Assembly: GCA_046049675.1 (NCBI GenBank)
Contig: JBJORA010000031.1
Coordinates: forward strand, 1-15,603
Origin: CAIXQW01 sp046049675
GTDB taxonomy: Bacteria > Bacteroidota > Bacteroidia > Chitinophagales > Chitinophagaceae
Length of the DNA: 15,603 bases
Direction: 5' to 3'
Position 1 is the first letter of the stretch, and the number at the start of each line of letters is the position of its first letter. Shown here piece by piece: positions 7,507-15,603 of the stretch. Under the pieces are notes generated by a model. It saw only the letters and a list, made by a program, of their open reading frames with translations. It did not search any database and was not told the DNA's origin. The position numbers and the translations under genes were made by a program.

Positions 7507-7707
7507 ATGAGGAAAGTACGTACACATGAGGCTTCATTGAGCTGCAACATGATAGGTATGCTAGCCACTGTTAGTTGTACGCGAGTATCAAATCCTTTAC
7601 AATCAAATTATAATTTTTTAACTGAAAACAAACTTAGGATAGAAGAAAGTTATCTGCTAGAAGTAACGCAACTACTTACGAGCACGGGACTATTGGAGAA
7701 GTTATAA
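7507..7707 (+). CDS. Small hypothetical ORF, 66 residues, possibly a gene remnant
   Basis: An ATG at 7507 opens 66 codons ending in TAA at 7705-7707; an in-frame TTG at 7501 is a possible earlier start. I do not recognise the product. It begins with basic MRKVRTH, has a weakly hydrophobic stretch ending ATVSC (about residues 20-24) that only loosely resembles a lipobox, and ends in a helical Leu/Glu-rich segment (EESYLLEVTQLL). The case for it is the exact -7 box immediately upstream. Against it are its short length and the open but start-less stretch in another frame just downstream (about 7719-7830), which would suit a decayed, frameshifted gene. It may also be chance. Confidence 0.3.
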   Translation: MRKVRTHEASLSCNMIGMLATVSCTRVSNPLQSNYNFLTENKLRIEESYLLEVTQLLTSTGLLEKL

Positions 7708-7848
7708 ATACCATAGAGTAAGCATTGTACTTTAGACTAGGCTCTTATACTAAAGTAGATGCGTTAGTAACTCAAGAAAGAATAACTATAGGAGCAAAAA
7801 AAAAGTCATTTAAAACCAAAACAAAATAAAACAAAACAAAGTTTACAA

Positions 7849-8718
7849 ATGAGAAAGGTAATCTTAACGCTTGCGATGGCTCTTGGCCTTTACAGCGCAG
7901 CTACTGCTCAATGCAGCAGCACCCCTAACACCTTTGAGATGAAGCTAACGCCAATTGGTGCTGGTAAGCTTGCAGTACAAGTTCGTCATACTGACGATGC
8001 AAGTACTAAAAGCACAGCGCCGACTGCTAAACAGAGTCTCTTCGGCATGATCTTCGCAATTTCTTGGCCAAAAACTAGCGACGTAACTATTACAGGTGCG
8101 GCTAGTGCTATGGCACCATTTGAAATTGGTGAAGACAAACAAGCCTGGACACAACAAAATAAAAACGTAGCTGCAGAAGATAATATGGCTACTTTCTATC
8201 ACACCAATGATATGCCAGCTGAGTTTGGCTTTGATTGGGTAAACAACCAATGGTACGATGTAGCTACAATTAGTTACAGCGGTACTTTGGCAGAAGGCGA
8301 CTTCTTTAGTTTTGCAACATGCGATTATGGTATGGCGCATCCAAACAGTTATGCTGGCAATAGCCACACTGACCCTTGGTTTGCTGTATATAATATGACT
8401 ACGAGCGAGTACAAAGAGGTAAGCCCTAAAATGAGCACAGAGCGTCTAGCTAATACCGCGCCAACTGTATCTTATAGCATTTATCCAAACCCAGCAACTT
8501 CTGTAGTTAATGTAGAAGTTAGTTGTGATATGAACAGCCAAGTGCTTGCTCAAATCACTGATATGACTGGTAAGGTTGTAGCTACAAAGATATTTAAAGT
8601 GGCTGCTGGTACTACAAAGGAGAGTTTGAATGTAGAAGGCCTTAGTGCTGGTAACTACATGGTGAAGTTGACAGACGGCAAGACTTTGAATTATGTTCAA
8701 AAGATTGAGAAGCAATAA
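7849..8718 (+). CDS. Secreted protein with T9SS type A sorting domain
   Basis: The 289 residues begin with a signal peptide (MRKVILTLAMALGLYSAATA, cleavage near 20/21). The C-terminal 80 residues (210-289) are a type IX secretion type A sorting domain: SIYPNP at 210-215, then DMTGKVV, then LSAGNYMVKLTDG and a final basic strand. Such domains direct cargo through the outer membrane and are then removed or attached to a lipid anchor (family knowledge). The middle part (21-204) is not recognised. It is beta-rich, with FGMIFAISWP near 65-74 and a WVNNQWYDVATISYSG segment that loosely recalls the cohesin-like beta-sandwich; this is a guess from pattern only. The ATG at 7849 follows a long A-rich leader. 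The next gene starts 25 bp after the stop on the same strand, so the two are probably co-transcribed. Confidence 0.88.
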   Translation: MRKVILTLAMALGLYSAATAQCSSTPNTFEMKLTPIGAGKLAVQVRHTDDASTKSTAPTAKQSLFGMIFAISWPKTSDVTITGAASAMAPFEIGEDKQAWTQQNKNVAAEDNMATFYHTNDMPAEFGFDWVNNQWYDVATISYSGTLAEGDFFSFATCDYGMAHPNSYAGNSHTDPWFAVYNMTTSEYKEVSPKMSTERLANTAPTVSYSIYPNPATSVVNVEVSCDMNSQVLAQITDMTGKVVATKIFKVAAGTTKESLNVEGLSAGNYMVKLTDGKTLNYVQKIEKQ

Positions 8719-8743
8719 TTTCACTAAAACAATTTCTACAAAT

Positions 8744-11700
8744 ATGATAAAGAAATATATAAACTCATTTGCCACGAAGTCAATATTTGCTTTTGCATTA
8801 TTATGCATGAGCTTTTTGGCTGAAGCGCAAACGACGGTTACCTACGACTTCAACGCAAATGCGACCGGTTGGACAGGTAACATCACGAGAACTACTGCTA
8901 CTACTGCGTGCGGCTCTGCCTCTATGCGTCGTAATCTATATGCTAGCGTTACTACGGGTAACATGGTTAGTCCGGCTCAGACTTCAAATGGACAATTGGT
9001 AAGCTTATCGTACAAGTATAAAGTGGCTAACTGGAGTGCGAATACGGTAGGTACGCCAAATCCTTGGGGTAACTTTAATGTACAATATGGCCCAAGTGCA
9101 ACTGGTCCTTGGACAACTGTGCAAACCATTGACGCTACTAACCATACGGTAAGTGGCACATGTACTACAGCTACTACAACATTTACACCACCTACTGGTA
9201 CATACTTTATTAAATGGGATGCCTTTTATGCTGGTACTGGTGACTACTACTTAAACTACGATGACGTTGTAATTAGCCAAGCGGCTGCAACACCTTGTAC
9301 AGGTACACCTGCACCAGGTAATACGCTAAGCTCGGCAGGTACTGTTACTTGTGGTTCACTAGCTACAACATTAAGTATTCAAACAATTCCTGCTGGTACT
9401 GGCGTTACTTACCAATGGTATCTGAATTCAGTAGCTATTCCATCTGCAACTTCTTCAACTTATGCTGCCACAGCTGTTGCTGCCGGTGATGTATTTTATT
9501 GTGATGTGACATGTGCGGGTGTTACTACTGCTTCTAATCCAATTACATTTAGTGCTTTTAGCGCACCAGGCAATACTACAAGTACTGCTAGCGCTAATAT
9601 TTGTGCTCCTGCAACGACAGCTGCAACTACTTTAGGCATTCAAAATGCTGCGCCTGCTGGTGCAACTTATCAGTGGTATCTTAATGGTGCTCCAATCCTT
9701 TCTGCAACATCTGCTACATATGCAACAACTGCCAATATTGGTGATGCATTCTATTGCGAAGTAACTTGTGCTGGTTCTGTAAGTACTTCTAGTACTATCA
9801 CTTTTGCTGCATCGGCTCCTCCGTATTGTGGTTATTGTGTGCCAACATATACTACAGGTAAGACAGATGGTGACCTAATTTCAAATATTTCAATTTCTGG
9901 CACTACACTTGCTAATAACTCGGGTACTGCGCAGGTTAATCCAGCGTATACATCATTCACGCCGCCTGCATATACTGCACCAAACTACACTTGCTCATTA
10001 CAAGCTGGTAGTACCTATAATGTAACTATCACAGTAGGTACATGGGGTACTCAAGGTATTGCTGCTTGGATAGACTATAATGATGACGGTGTGTTTGCTA
10101 CTTCAGAGCGTATCGGTTTTACACCTGGTACAATCGGTACTGGTACTGGTGGTCTACCAATCCCAGCGAACCATACGGCAAGTTTTCCAATTACCTTATC
10201 TTGTAGTCCGCCTTTAGGTATTCACAGACTTCGTGTACGTGATGTGTATAATCAAAGCGGTGGTCTAATTGATCCATGTAACACTCAAACTTATGGTGAA
10301 ACTGAAGATTATTTGGTAGAAGTAACAACAGCTGATCCATGCCCAACACCATCAGCTATGACAGGTACACCAGGTGGTAATACTGCTTCACTGTCATGGA
10401 CTGCAGGTTGTGTAGAAACACAATGGTCTGTAGTAGTTCAAGCACCTGGTACAGGTGTTCCTACAACAGGTCCTGATGATCCAGCACATCCAAAGGCTAC
10501 AACTAATAGTGGCCATATCGTTACTGGTCTTACTGGTTTAACTACATATGAAGTTTACTATGGTGCAGATTGTCAAGGTTCAACTCCTCCAGGCACTGGT
10601 GGTAGCTCATGGGCTGGTCCGTATACATTTACTACAACAGCTACTTGTTTCCCTCCTACGGCACTAGCAGCTTCTAATATTACATCTTCTGGTGCTGATA
10701 TTGGGTATACTGCACCTAGCGCTGGTACGCCTGCAAATTACGATTACTATGTAAGTACTACTGCAACTGCACCAACAGCGGCAACAACGCCTACTGGTTC
10801 TATTACAGCTGCAACTACACCATTGGTGCTAAGTACACTTAGCCCTAGCACATTGTACTATGTATGGATGCGCAGTGATTGTGGTAGTGGTGATTTGAGT
10901 ACTTGGAGTTTAAATACTTCATTTACTACTTTAGCAGTACCATGCGCTGGTACGCCAGCACCGGGCAATACAGTTGCTACACCAGCAAATGTTTGCTCTG
11001 GTGGTTCTACTACATTATCAGTTCAGAATGCTACTAGTGGTACCGGTGTTACTTATCAGTGGTATAGTGGCCCAGTTGGTGGTCCTTACACTGCTATTTC
11101 GGGAGCTAATGCTTCAACTTATGCAGCTACAGGCATTACTGCTGCAACAGAATTCTATTGCGAGGTAACTTGTGCTACTGGTCCTGCAATGGCAGCTTCA
11201 ACAAATGTTACCGTTGGACTTAACGCAGCATACTTATGTTATTGTGCTTCAATACCGGGTTCTACTGGCGATGAGGAAATATTTGTTGTAGATTTAACTT
11301 CAGGTGCTAGTACGATGACGCAAAGTTCAGATTGTATTACAGCAGCACCAGGTGCAGGTTCAATTTTAAACCGTTACTCTAATTTTACTGGTACAACACC
11401 TTTAAATGCAGATTTAGGTTCGCCAGTTAACTTCAGTATTACCTTAAATACTTGCGGTGGTACTTTCAACAATGGTTGCGCTATTTTCATTGACTATAAC
11501 CAAGATGGTGACTTTGATGATGCGGGTGAAAAAGTTGCTGACGATGGTGCAGTAACGATTCCTACAACACCTGCTGGTCGTATTTTCTCAGGTTCTTTCA
11601 CAGTACCTACTGGTGCTTTAACAGGTCTTACTGGTTTGCGTGTAATTAATGCAGAAAGTGTTGCTGGAAGCACAATTACAGGTTGTCAAGTTTACAGCTA

Positions 11701-14332
11701 TGGTGAAACAGAAGATTACTTAATTAACTTAACAACACCACCTGCTTGTAGCGGTACACCAGCACCAGGTAATACAGTTGCTACTCCAGCTTCTATTTGC
11801 TCTGGAAATACTTCAGTATTAAGCTTGCAAAATGCAACTACTGGTACAGGTGTAACATACCAATGGTATAACAGTAGTGGTGCAATCAGCGGTGCAAATA
11901 GTGCAACATATACAACACCTGCATTAACTGCTTCTGAGACTTACTATTGTGAGGTAACTTGTAGTGGTAATGTTGGTACAAGTGGCACAGCTACAGTATC
12001 AATTAATCCAGGTTTAGGTAGTTCTAGTACAAATCCAATTGTTATTTCTCCAATAAGCTCATTCAGCAGCACAATGGTAAATAGCACAGCAAACTGCTTT
12101 AGTAATAATAGTACTTTGCCGGGTAATGGAGGACTACGCACTTCGCCAGAAATTTATTACCAATTTACTTTACCGAGTGCAAGTAGTGTTAGTATTGATT
12201 TGTGTGCTTCTAGCTATGACAATGTTGTGAGCTTGTACAATTCTACATTAACTACTGAAATTGCGTACAATGACGACGCTGGTCCACTTTGTGCTGGTGC
12301 ACAAGCATCACTTACACAAGCAAGTTTAGCCGCAGGCACATACTTTATTGTTGTGCAAGGCTTTAGCGGTGTAGGTACTAATGTACTTAGCTTTAGCTCT
12401 TCTTCTTTGGCTAGCTTAACTACTATTAGCTATCCTGGTTGTAATGGTCAAGCTAACAAGGCTATTGAGGTAACTGGTACAAGTGGTTTAACTGGTACTA
12501 TTACTTATAGTTGCGTTGACGCTAGTGGTCCTGCTGGTTTAGAAGCGCCTCCAGGCGTGTTTACGCAATTAGCAGCTGGTACTTACACAGTAAGTGCTAC
12601 TGATGGTGCAGCAACAGCTAGTACAGTTATTACTATAGCTGAGCCTCCAGCGCTTAGTGGTACATTTACATTTACAGCTCCTACATGTAATGGTGGATCT
12701 GACGGAAGTGTAACAGTTTCTGGTGTAGGTGGTACGCCATATTTGACAACACCTACCTACTCTATTGATTGGTACGCTACTGCAGCTGCTTTAGCTGCCG
12801 GTACACCTGATATTTCTGGTGCTACTAATAACGCAGCTAGCTTTGCTACAATTGGTAACTACACAGTTACAGTGGAAGATAGCTTAGGTTGTATTGTTCA
12901 AGTAACTGGTATTACAATTACACAGCCAGCGATTATCACTGGTAGCAGTGCTCATGTTGGTTGTAATAGTTTGACTGTAGCAGGTGTTCCTTACACAGCT
13001 AGCGGTTCTCATACAGCTACATTTACAGCTGCAAACGGTTGCGATTCAGTTCATACTTACAATGTTACAATCAACATGAGTAACACTGGTAGCAGTGCAG
13101 TTACAGCATGTAACTCAGTAACTATCGCTGGTGCAAATGGTGGTGCAGCAATTACTACAAGTGGTGCATATCCTGCAACATTCACAAATGCGGCAGGTTG
13201 TGATTCAGTTCACACTTATAATGTAACAATCAACGTGAGCAATACAGGTAGCAGTGCTCACACAGGTTGTAACAGCTTAACAGTTGCTGGTGTTGCATAC
13301 ACTGCAAGTGGTAGCCATACAGCTACATTCACAAATGCAGCTGGTTGCGATAGCGTTCATACTTACAATGTAACAATTAATAACAGCAGTGCACCAAGTA
13401 CCGTTACTATCAACCAAAATGGTGGTAGCTACACAATTCCAGGTACATCAACTACATATTTTGCAAGTGCTACGCATGTAGAAACATATGCAAACGTATT
13501 TGGTTGCGATAGCGTAGTTACTTACAACATCACTATCAATTTAGGTGTACTTGTTTCTCCGAAGGTTTGCCTTGCTGGTCCATTGGATGCTGCTGGTAGC
13601 TTGATGTCAGATTCACTTCGTCAGAAGAATTTGATTCCTGGTACAACACCTTATGGTGCTGCTCCTTACACACATATTGCTGTTGTAGGTGCTGGTGGCG
13701 AAATGATTGATCCTGCTGCTTACTCAAACACTGGTAGCAATACTATTGTTGATTGGGTACTTGTAGAATTACGTGACGCATCTAATAGCAATACTGTTGT
13801 TGCAACACGCAGTGCATTACTACAGCGCGACGGCGACGTTGTTGATGTTGATGGTAATAGTGCAGTATTGTTCACAACAGTTGGTCCTGGTAACTATTTC
13901 GTAAGCGTTAAGCATCGTAATCACTTAGGTGTAATGGGTGCTTCTACATTTGCACTTAATAGTTTAACTTCTACATTAACTGACTTCACAGCAACTTCTG
14001 CTAGCTTGTTCATTCGTCCGGTGCCAAATTCAAATACGACGTTTGGTGCAACTCGTACGATTGCTGGTAAGCGTGCATTGTATGCTGGTAACTGCGGTAT
14101 TGCTACTGCAGTAACACGCCGTCAGTTAACTTACAACAGTACAACTGCTAGTGATCGTTATGCATTGTTGACAGCTGCCCCAGGGACTGCAACAATCAAT
14201 GGTTACACACAGTTTGACTGTGACCTGAATGGTTTTGCACGTTTCAATGGTCTATTGCCTGATCGTCTTATTATCTTGATGAATGTAAGCAATAGCAATA
14301 CGTTGATCTTACACGAGCAGACACCAAACTAA
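8744..14332 (+). CDS. Giant multidomain surface adhesin (GEVED/Ig/FnIII/SprB-like)
   Basis: A 1862-residue secreted mosaic rich in Thr, Ser, Ala and Gly. The signal peptide is about 1-29 (ending FLAEAQ). Modules in order: a MAM/jelly-roll-like N-terminal domain (30-184); Ig-like domains at 185-272 and 273-359, each with the YQWY...FYC pattern; GEVED domain 1 (365-527) with D444-Y-N-D-D-G and YGETEDY; two fibronectin III domains (530-636, 637-733); Ig-like (734-826); GEVED domain 2 (827-1000) with D917-Y-N-Q-D-G and YGETEDY; Ig-like (1002-1088); a PPC-like domain (1090-1222); two SprB-like repeats (1226-1397); four Cys-paired repeats (1400-1599); and a C-terminal module (1600-1862). The last module carries LLQRDGDVVDVDG and HRNHLGVM, recalled from other Bacteroidota adhesins, and ends with a dockerin-like CDLNGFARFNG. 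No YPNP-type sorting domain is present. The start is set at 8744 because the signal peptide begins there; an in-frame ATG at 8693 overlaps the preceding gene. Probable role: adhesion or matrix protein (inference). Confidence 0.85.
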   Translation: MIKKYINSFATKSIFAFALLCMSFLAEAQTTVTYDFNANATGWTGNITRTTATTACGSASMRRNLYASVTTGNMVSPAQTSNGQLVSLSYKYKVANWSANTVGTPNPWGNFNVQYGPSATGPWTTVQTIDATNHTVSGTCTTATTTFTPPTGTYFIKWDAFYAGTGDYYLNYDDVVISQAAATPCTGTPAPGNTLSSAGTVTCGSLATTLSIQTIPAGTGVTYQWYLNSVAIPSATSSTYAATAVAAGDVFYCDVTCAGVTTASNPITFSAFSAPGNTTSTASANICAPATTAATTLGIQNAAPAGATYQWYLNGAPILSATSATYATTANIGDAFYCEVTCAGSVSTSSTITFAASAPPYCGYCVPTYTTGKTDGDLISNISISGTTLANNSGTAQVNPAYTSFTPPAYTAPNYTCSLQAGSTYNVTITVGTWGTQGIAAWIDYNDDGVFATSERIGFTPGTIGTGTGGLPIPANHTASFPITLSCSPPLGIHRLRVRDVYNQSGGLIDPCNTQTYGETEDYLVEVTTADPCPTPSAMTGTPGGNTASLSWTAGCVETQWSVVVQAPGTGVPTTGPDDPAHPKATTNSGHIVTGLTGLTTYEVYYGADCQGSTPPGTGGSSWAGPYTFTTTATCFPPTALAASNITSSGADIGYTAPSAGTPANYDYYVSTTATAPTAATTPTGSITAATTPLVLSTLSPSTLYYVWMRSDCGSGDLSTWSLNTSFTTLAVPCAGTPAPGNTVATPANVCSGGSTTLSVQNATSGTGVTYQWYSGPVGGPYTAISGANASTYAATGITAATEFYCEVTCATGPAMAASTNVTVGLNAAYLCYCASIPGSTGDEEIFVVDLTSGASTMTQSSDCITAAPGAGSILNRYSNFTGTTPLNADLGSPVNFSITLNTCGGTFNNGCAIFIDYNQDGDFDDAGEKVADDGAVTIPTTPAGRIFSGSFTVPTGALTGLTGLRVINAESVAGSTITGCQVYSYGETEDYLINLTTPPACSGTPAPGNTVATPASICSGNTSVLSLQNATTGTGVTYQWYNSSGAISGANSATYTTPALTASETYYCEVTCSGNVGTSGTATVSINPGLGSSSTNPIVISPISSFSSTMVNSTANCFSNNSTLPGNGGLRTSPEIYYQFTLPSASSVSIDLCASSYDNVVSLYNSTLTTEIAYNDDAGPLCAGAQASLTQASLAAGTYFIVVQGFSGVGTNVLSFSSSSLASLTTISYPGCNGQANKAIEVTGTSGLTGTITYSCVDASGPAGLEAPPGVFTQLAAGTYTVSATDGAATASTVITIAEPPALSGTFTFTAPTCNGGSDGSVTVSGVGGTPYLTTPTYSIDWYATAAALAAGTPDISGATNNAASFATIGNYTVTVEDSLGCIVQVTGITITQPAIITGSSAHVGCNSLTVAGVPYTASGSHTATFTAANGCDSVHTYNVTINMSNTGSSAVTACNSVTIAGANGGAAITTSGAYPATFTNAAGCDSVHTYNVTINVSNTGSSAHTGCNSLTVAGVAYTASGSHTATFTNAAGCDSVHTYNVTINNSSAPSTVTINQNGGSYTIPGTSTTYFASATHVETYANVFGCDSVVTYNITINLGVLVSPKVCLAGPLDAAGSLMSDSLRQKNLIPGTTPYGAAPYTHIAVVGAGGEMIDPAAYSNTGSNTIVDWVLVELRDASNSNTVVATRSALLQRDGDVVDVDGNSAVLFTTVGPGNYFVSVKHRNHLGVMGASTFALNSLTSTLTDFTATSASLFIRPVPNSNTTFGATRTIAGKRALYAGNCGIATAVTRRQLTYNSTTASDRYALLTAAPGTATINGYTQFDCDLNGFARFNGLLPDRLIILMNVSNSNTLILHEQTPN
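12941..13540 (+). repeat. Four tandem repeats of about 150 bp in the adhesin gene
   Basis: Units start at about 12941, 13088, 13247 and 13382 and encode residues 1400-1448, 1449-1501, 1502-1546 and 1547-1599. Units 1 to 3 each begin GSSA and hold one Cys in a (G/A)CNS motif and a second in GCDSVHTYNVTIN. Unit 4 has only the second motif, as GCDSVVTYNITIN, having lost the first Cys. Units 1 and 3 are the closest pair (CNSLTVAGV and TASGSHTATFT). The two Cys per unit suggest an internal disulfide (inference). Confidence 0.88.
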
Positions 14333-14348
14333 TCTAGGTTCTAATTTT

Positions 14349-14389
14349 AATGAGTGGGGCAGTGAAATGCTGCCTCACTCATTTTTTTT
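14349..14389 (+). terminator. Strong intrinsic terminator after the giant adhesin
   Basis: AATGAGTGGGGCAG at 14349-14362 pairs with CTGCCTCACTCATT at 14370-14383, fully apart from one G-U wobble, around a 7-base loop. A run of eight Ts (14382-14389) follows. It lies 17 bp after the adhesin stop and separates this transcript from the gene starting at 14579. Confidence 0.92.
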
Positions 14390-14578
14390 AACAAAAAGTT
14401 TAAGCCTATTGAGTGACTACTACAATTTCATTTCCTTTTTGTATCTCAGACAGCGGAATGTATGTTATGTAATGGTTACTTTCTTTTATTGGAAGTTAAA
14501 TTTTGCAAAGACTCTTTAACTTCATCATCCTTTTATACCCGTGAGATAATGAACCGAATCACACAAATGACACACCAA

Positions 14579-15603
14579 ATGAAATTAAATTTTCATCGCC
14601 TAAGGGCTTTTTTTTCAGCTAGTATTCTATTAGCTTTTGTGCTGTTTACAAATAGTGTTTCAGCGCAATTGAGTGTTTCTGTTGCAACTGGCGACATTGG
14701 CTGCTTTGGATTAACAGCTGATGATACGATCAATGCTACAGGAGGCTCAAATCCTTATACTTATACGATTAATTCTGGAACATCTTTTTCCAGTCCATAT
14801 ATTTTTCTAGCAGCTGGTACTTATACAGTTGTTGTTACTGATAATTTAGGGGCTACAGCCTCAACTGTGTTTACACACACACAACCTGCTGATCTTGTGC
14901 AGAATGTTGGATTTTTAAATCCTGGCTGCGCGGGCAACACTGATGGTAGTGCATGGAGTATCGCAACTGGTGGTATTCCATTTCCAGCAGGTTTTCTACC
15001 AGGTAATGCTACTTACAACTATGATTGGTACGACTCTGCGACGAACACGCTTGTACTCAATGATAGCTTTATTCAAAACATCAACAGCGGCGTGTTTTAT
15101 GTTGTAGCTGAAGACTTCAATGGCTGCAGAGACACTGTTACTGGCATTCGAATTACACAGCCCGATACAGTAGTAGCAAGCATTACGTCAATGGGGCCTA
15201 CATGCTTTGGAGGCAACAATGGTATTGCCTTGGGCGATGGAACAGGCGGTATCACATATCCACCCGGATTTAATCCAGGCGATCAACAATACATTTATGA
15301 TTGGTATGACGCATCTACTAACACATTACTACTGAGTGATAGCGTTGCAAGCGGTCTGTCAAGTGGAACCTACTATTTAGTGGTTGAAGATTTTAATGGC
15401 TGTCGTGACACTAGTGCAACCCTGACATTGAATTCGCCAACAGCAATCACAGCTAGTGGCTCTGTAGTAGGCACCACAGTAACAGGCAGTGCTACAGGTG
15501 GTACACCAGGCACAATACAGCCTTATACTTGGCAACTAGATAATGGTACAATTCAAAATAGCAATATATTCACTGGTGTAAGTGTTGGCACCCACAGTTT
15601 AAT
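14579..15603 (+). CDS. SprB-repeat surface protein, N-terminal part
   Basis: The reading frame is open from here to the window end, so only the first 341 codons are seen. The chosen ATG at 14579 gives a normal signal peptide (basic N-terminus, then ILLAFVLF, ending SVSAQ at about residue 30). In-frame ATGs at 14549 and 14567 would only prepend polar residues. The mature part is a string of SprB-like modules (about 30-106, 107-199, 200-291, 292 onward) with the pattern CxGxxDG, then GTYxVxVxDxxGC, then QP. Modules 2 and 3 are very alike, both containing YDWYD and EDFNGCRDT. SprB-type repeats occur in T9SS-exported adhesins, including the gliding adhesin SprB of Flavobacterium (family knowledge). 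A C-terminal sorting domain would lie beyond the window. The strong terminator upstream shows that this is a separate transcription unit, though no clear promoter was found in the gap 14390-14578. Confidence 0.85.
   Translation, partial: MKLNFHRLRAFFSASILLAFVLFTNSVSAQLSVSVATGDIGCFGLTADDTINATGGSNPYTYTINSGTSFSSPYIFLAAGTYTVVVTDNLGATASTVFTHTQPADLVQNVGFLNPGCAGNTDGSAWSIATGGIPFPAGFLPGNATYNYDWYDSATNTLVLNDSFIQNINSGVFYVVAEDFNGCRDTVTGIRITQPDTVVASITSMGPTCFGGNNGIALGDGTGGITYPPGFNPGDQQYIYDWYDASTNTLLLSDSVASGLSSGTYYLVVEDFNGCRDTSATLTLNSPTAITASGSVVGTTVTGSATGGTPGTIQPYTWQLDNGTIQNSNIFTGVSVGTHSL
14897..15451 (+). repeat. Two tandem SprB-like units of about 93 codons
   Basis: Unit A (14897-15175) and unit B (15176-15451) encode residues 107-199 and 200-291. 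They align without large gaps: PGCAGNTDG with PTCFGGNNG, YDWYDSATNTLVLNDS with YDWYDASTNTLLLSDS, and identical EDFNGCRDT segments. The preceding and following SprB-like modules are shorter or more diverged, which suggests a local duplication. Confidence 0.8.

Larger units (their letters stand above)
7221..7848. other. 628-bp gap with one doubtful small ORF
   Basis: Apart from the promoter match and the 66-codon ORF annotated separately, no gene is convincing here. No clear terminator follows the propeller gene. A perfect DnaA-box 9-mer (TTATCCACA) lies at 7442-7450 but is alone. After the small ORF, an open stretch in another frame from about 7719 to 7830 reads ALYFRLGSYTKVDALVTQER and onward, with no start codon of its own; it could be the tail of a frameshifted gene. 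The last 55 bp before 7849 are very A-rich, with repeated AAAACAAAA motifs, and form a typical Bacteroidota translation leader for the T9SS cargo gene. Confidence 0.55.

Noticed and set aside
7945..8367. 140-codon open frame on the - strand
   Set aside because: It lies fully opposite the T9SS cargo gene, whose signal peptide and sorting domain confirm the + frame.
8693..8743. Upstream in-frame ATG for the giant adhesin
   Set aside because: It would overlap the end of the T9SS cargo gene by 26 bp and put 17 residues before a normal signal peptide.
12941..13540. Regular repeats resembling a CRISPR array
   Set aside because: The units are about 150 bp, in frame, protein-coding, and have no short conserved repeat with unique spacers.

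Overview
The window looks like chromosomal DNA from an AT-rich member of the Bacteroidota, probably near the Chitinophagales or Saprospirales (inference). The evidence is a type IX secretion (T9SS) sorting domain, SprB-like and GEVED adhesin modules, a BatA-type membrane protein, A-rich leaders instead of Shine-Dalgarno sites, and promoter motifs of the Bacteroidota form TTG-N19-23-TAnnTTTG. No rRNA, tRNA, CRISPR array, transposase or phage gene was seen.

Positions 1-2411 hold a class III polyhydroxyalkanoate (PHA) synthase pair, phaE then phaC, on the + strand. PhaC has the complete Cys-Asp-His triad. PhaE is unusual: about 15% methionine, three 14-residue N-terminal repeats at the window edge, and a histone-H1/PhaF-like Lys-Ala-Pro tail. 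A hairpin with a T-run and a possible new promoter lie between the two genes. The gap 2412-2757 holds two sets of short AT-rich repeats and no gene.

Positions 2758-4800 (- strand) encode a BatA-like membrane protein with a von Willebrand factor A domain. Divergent from it, 4989-7220 encodes an exported protein made of 14 GloVer (Gloeo/Verruco) repeats, probably beta-propellers. The gap 7221-7848 holds one possible 66-codon ORF behind a good promoter match, and an A-rich leader for the next gene.

From 7849 to the end the region encodes cell-surface proteins. A 289-residue T9SS type A cargo protein (7849-8718) is followed after 25 bp by a 1862-residue mosaic adhesin (8744-14332) of Ig-like, GEVED, fibronectin III, PPC-like and SprB-like modules and Cys-paired repeats. 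The adhesin ends in a conserved module that is not a type A sorting domain and has a dockerin-like Asp/Asn loop. A strong terminator closes this unit. A second SprB-repeat protein starts at 14579 and runs off the window. The two parts, PHA storage and surface adhesion, have no visible functional link. The most interesting leads are the odd PhaE, the 14-repeat propeller protein with split end repeats, and the cargo/adhesin pair.
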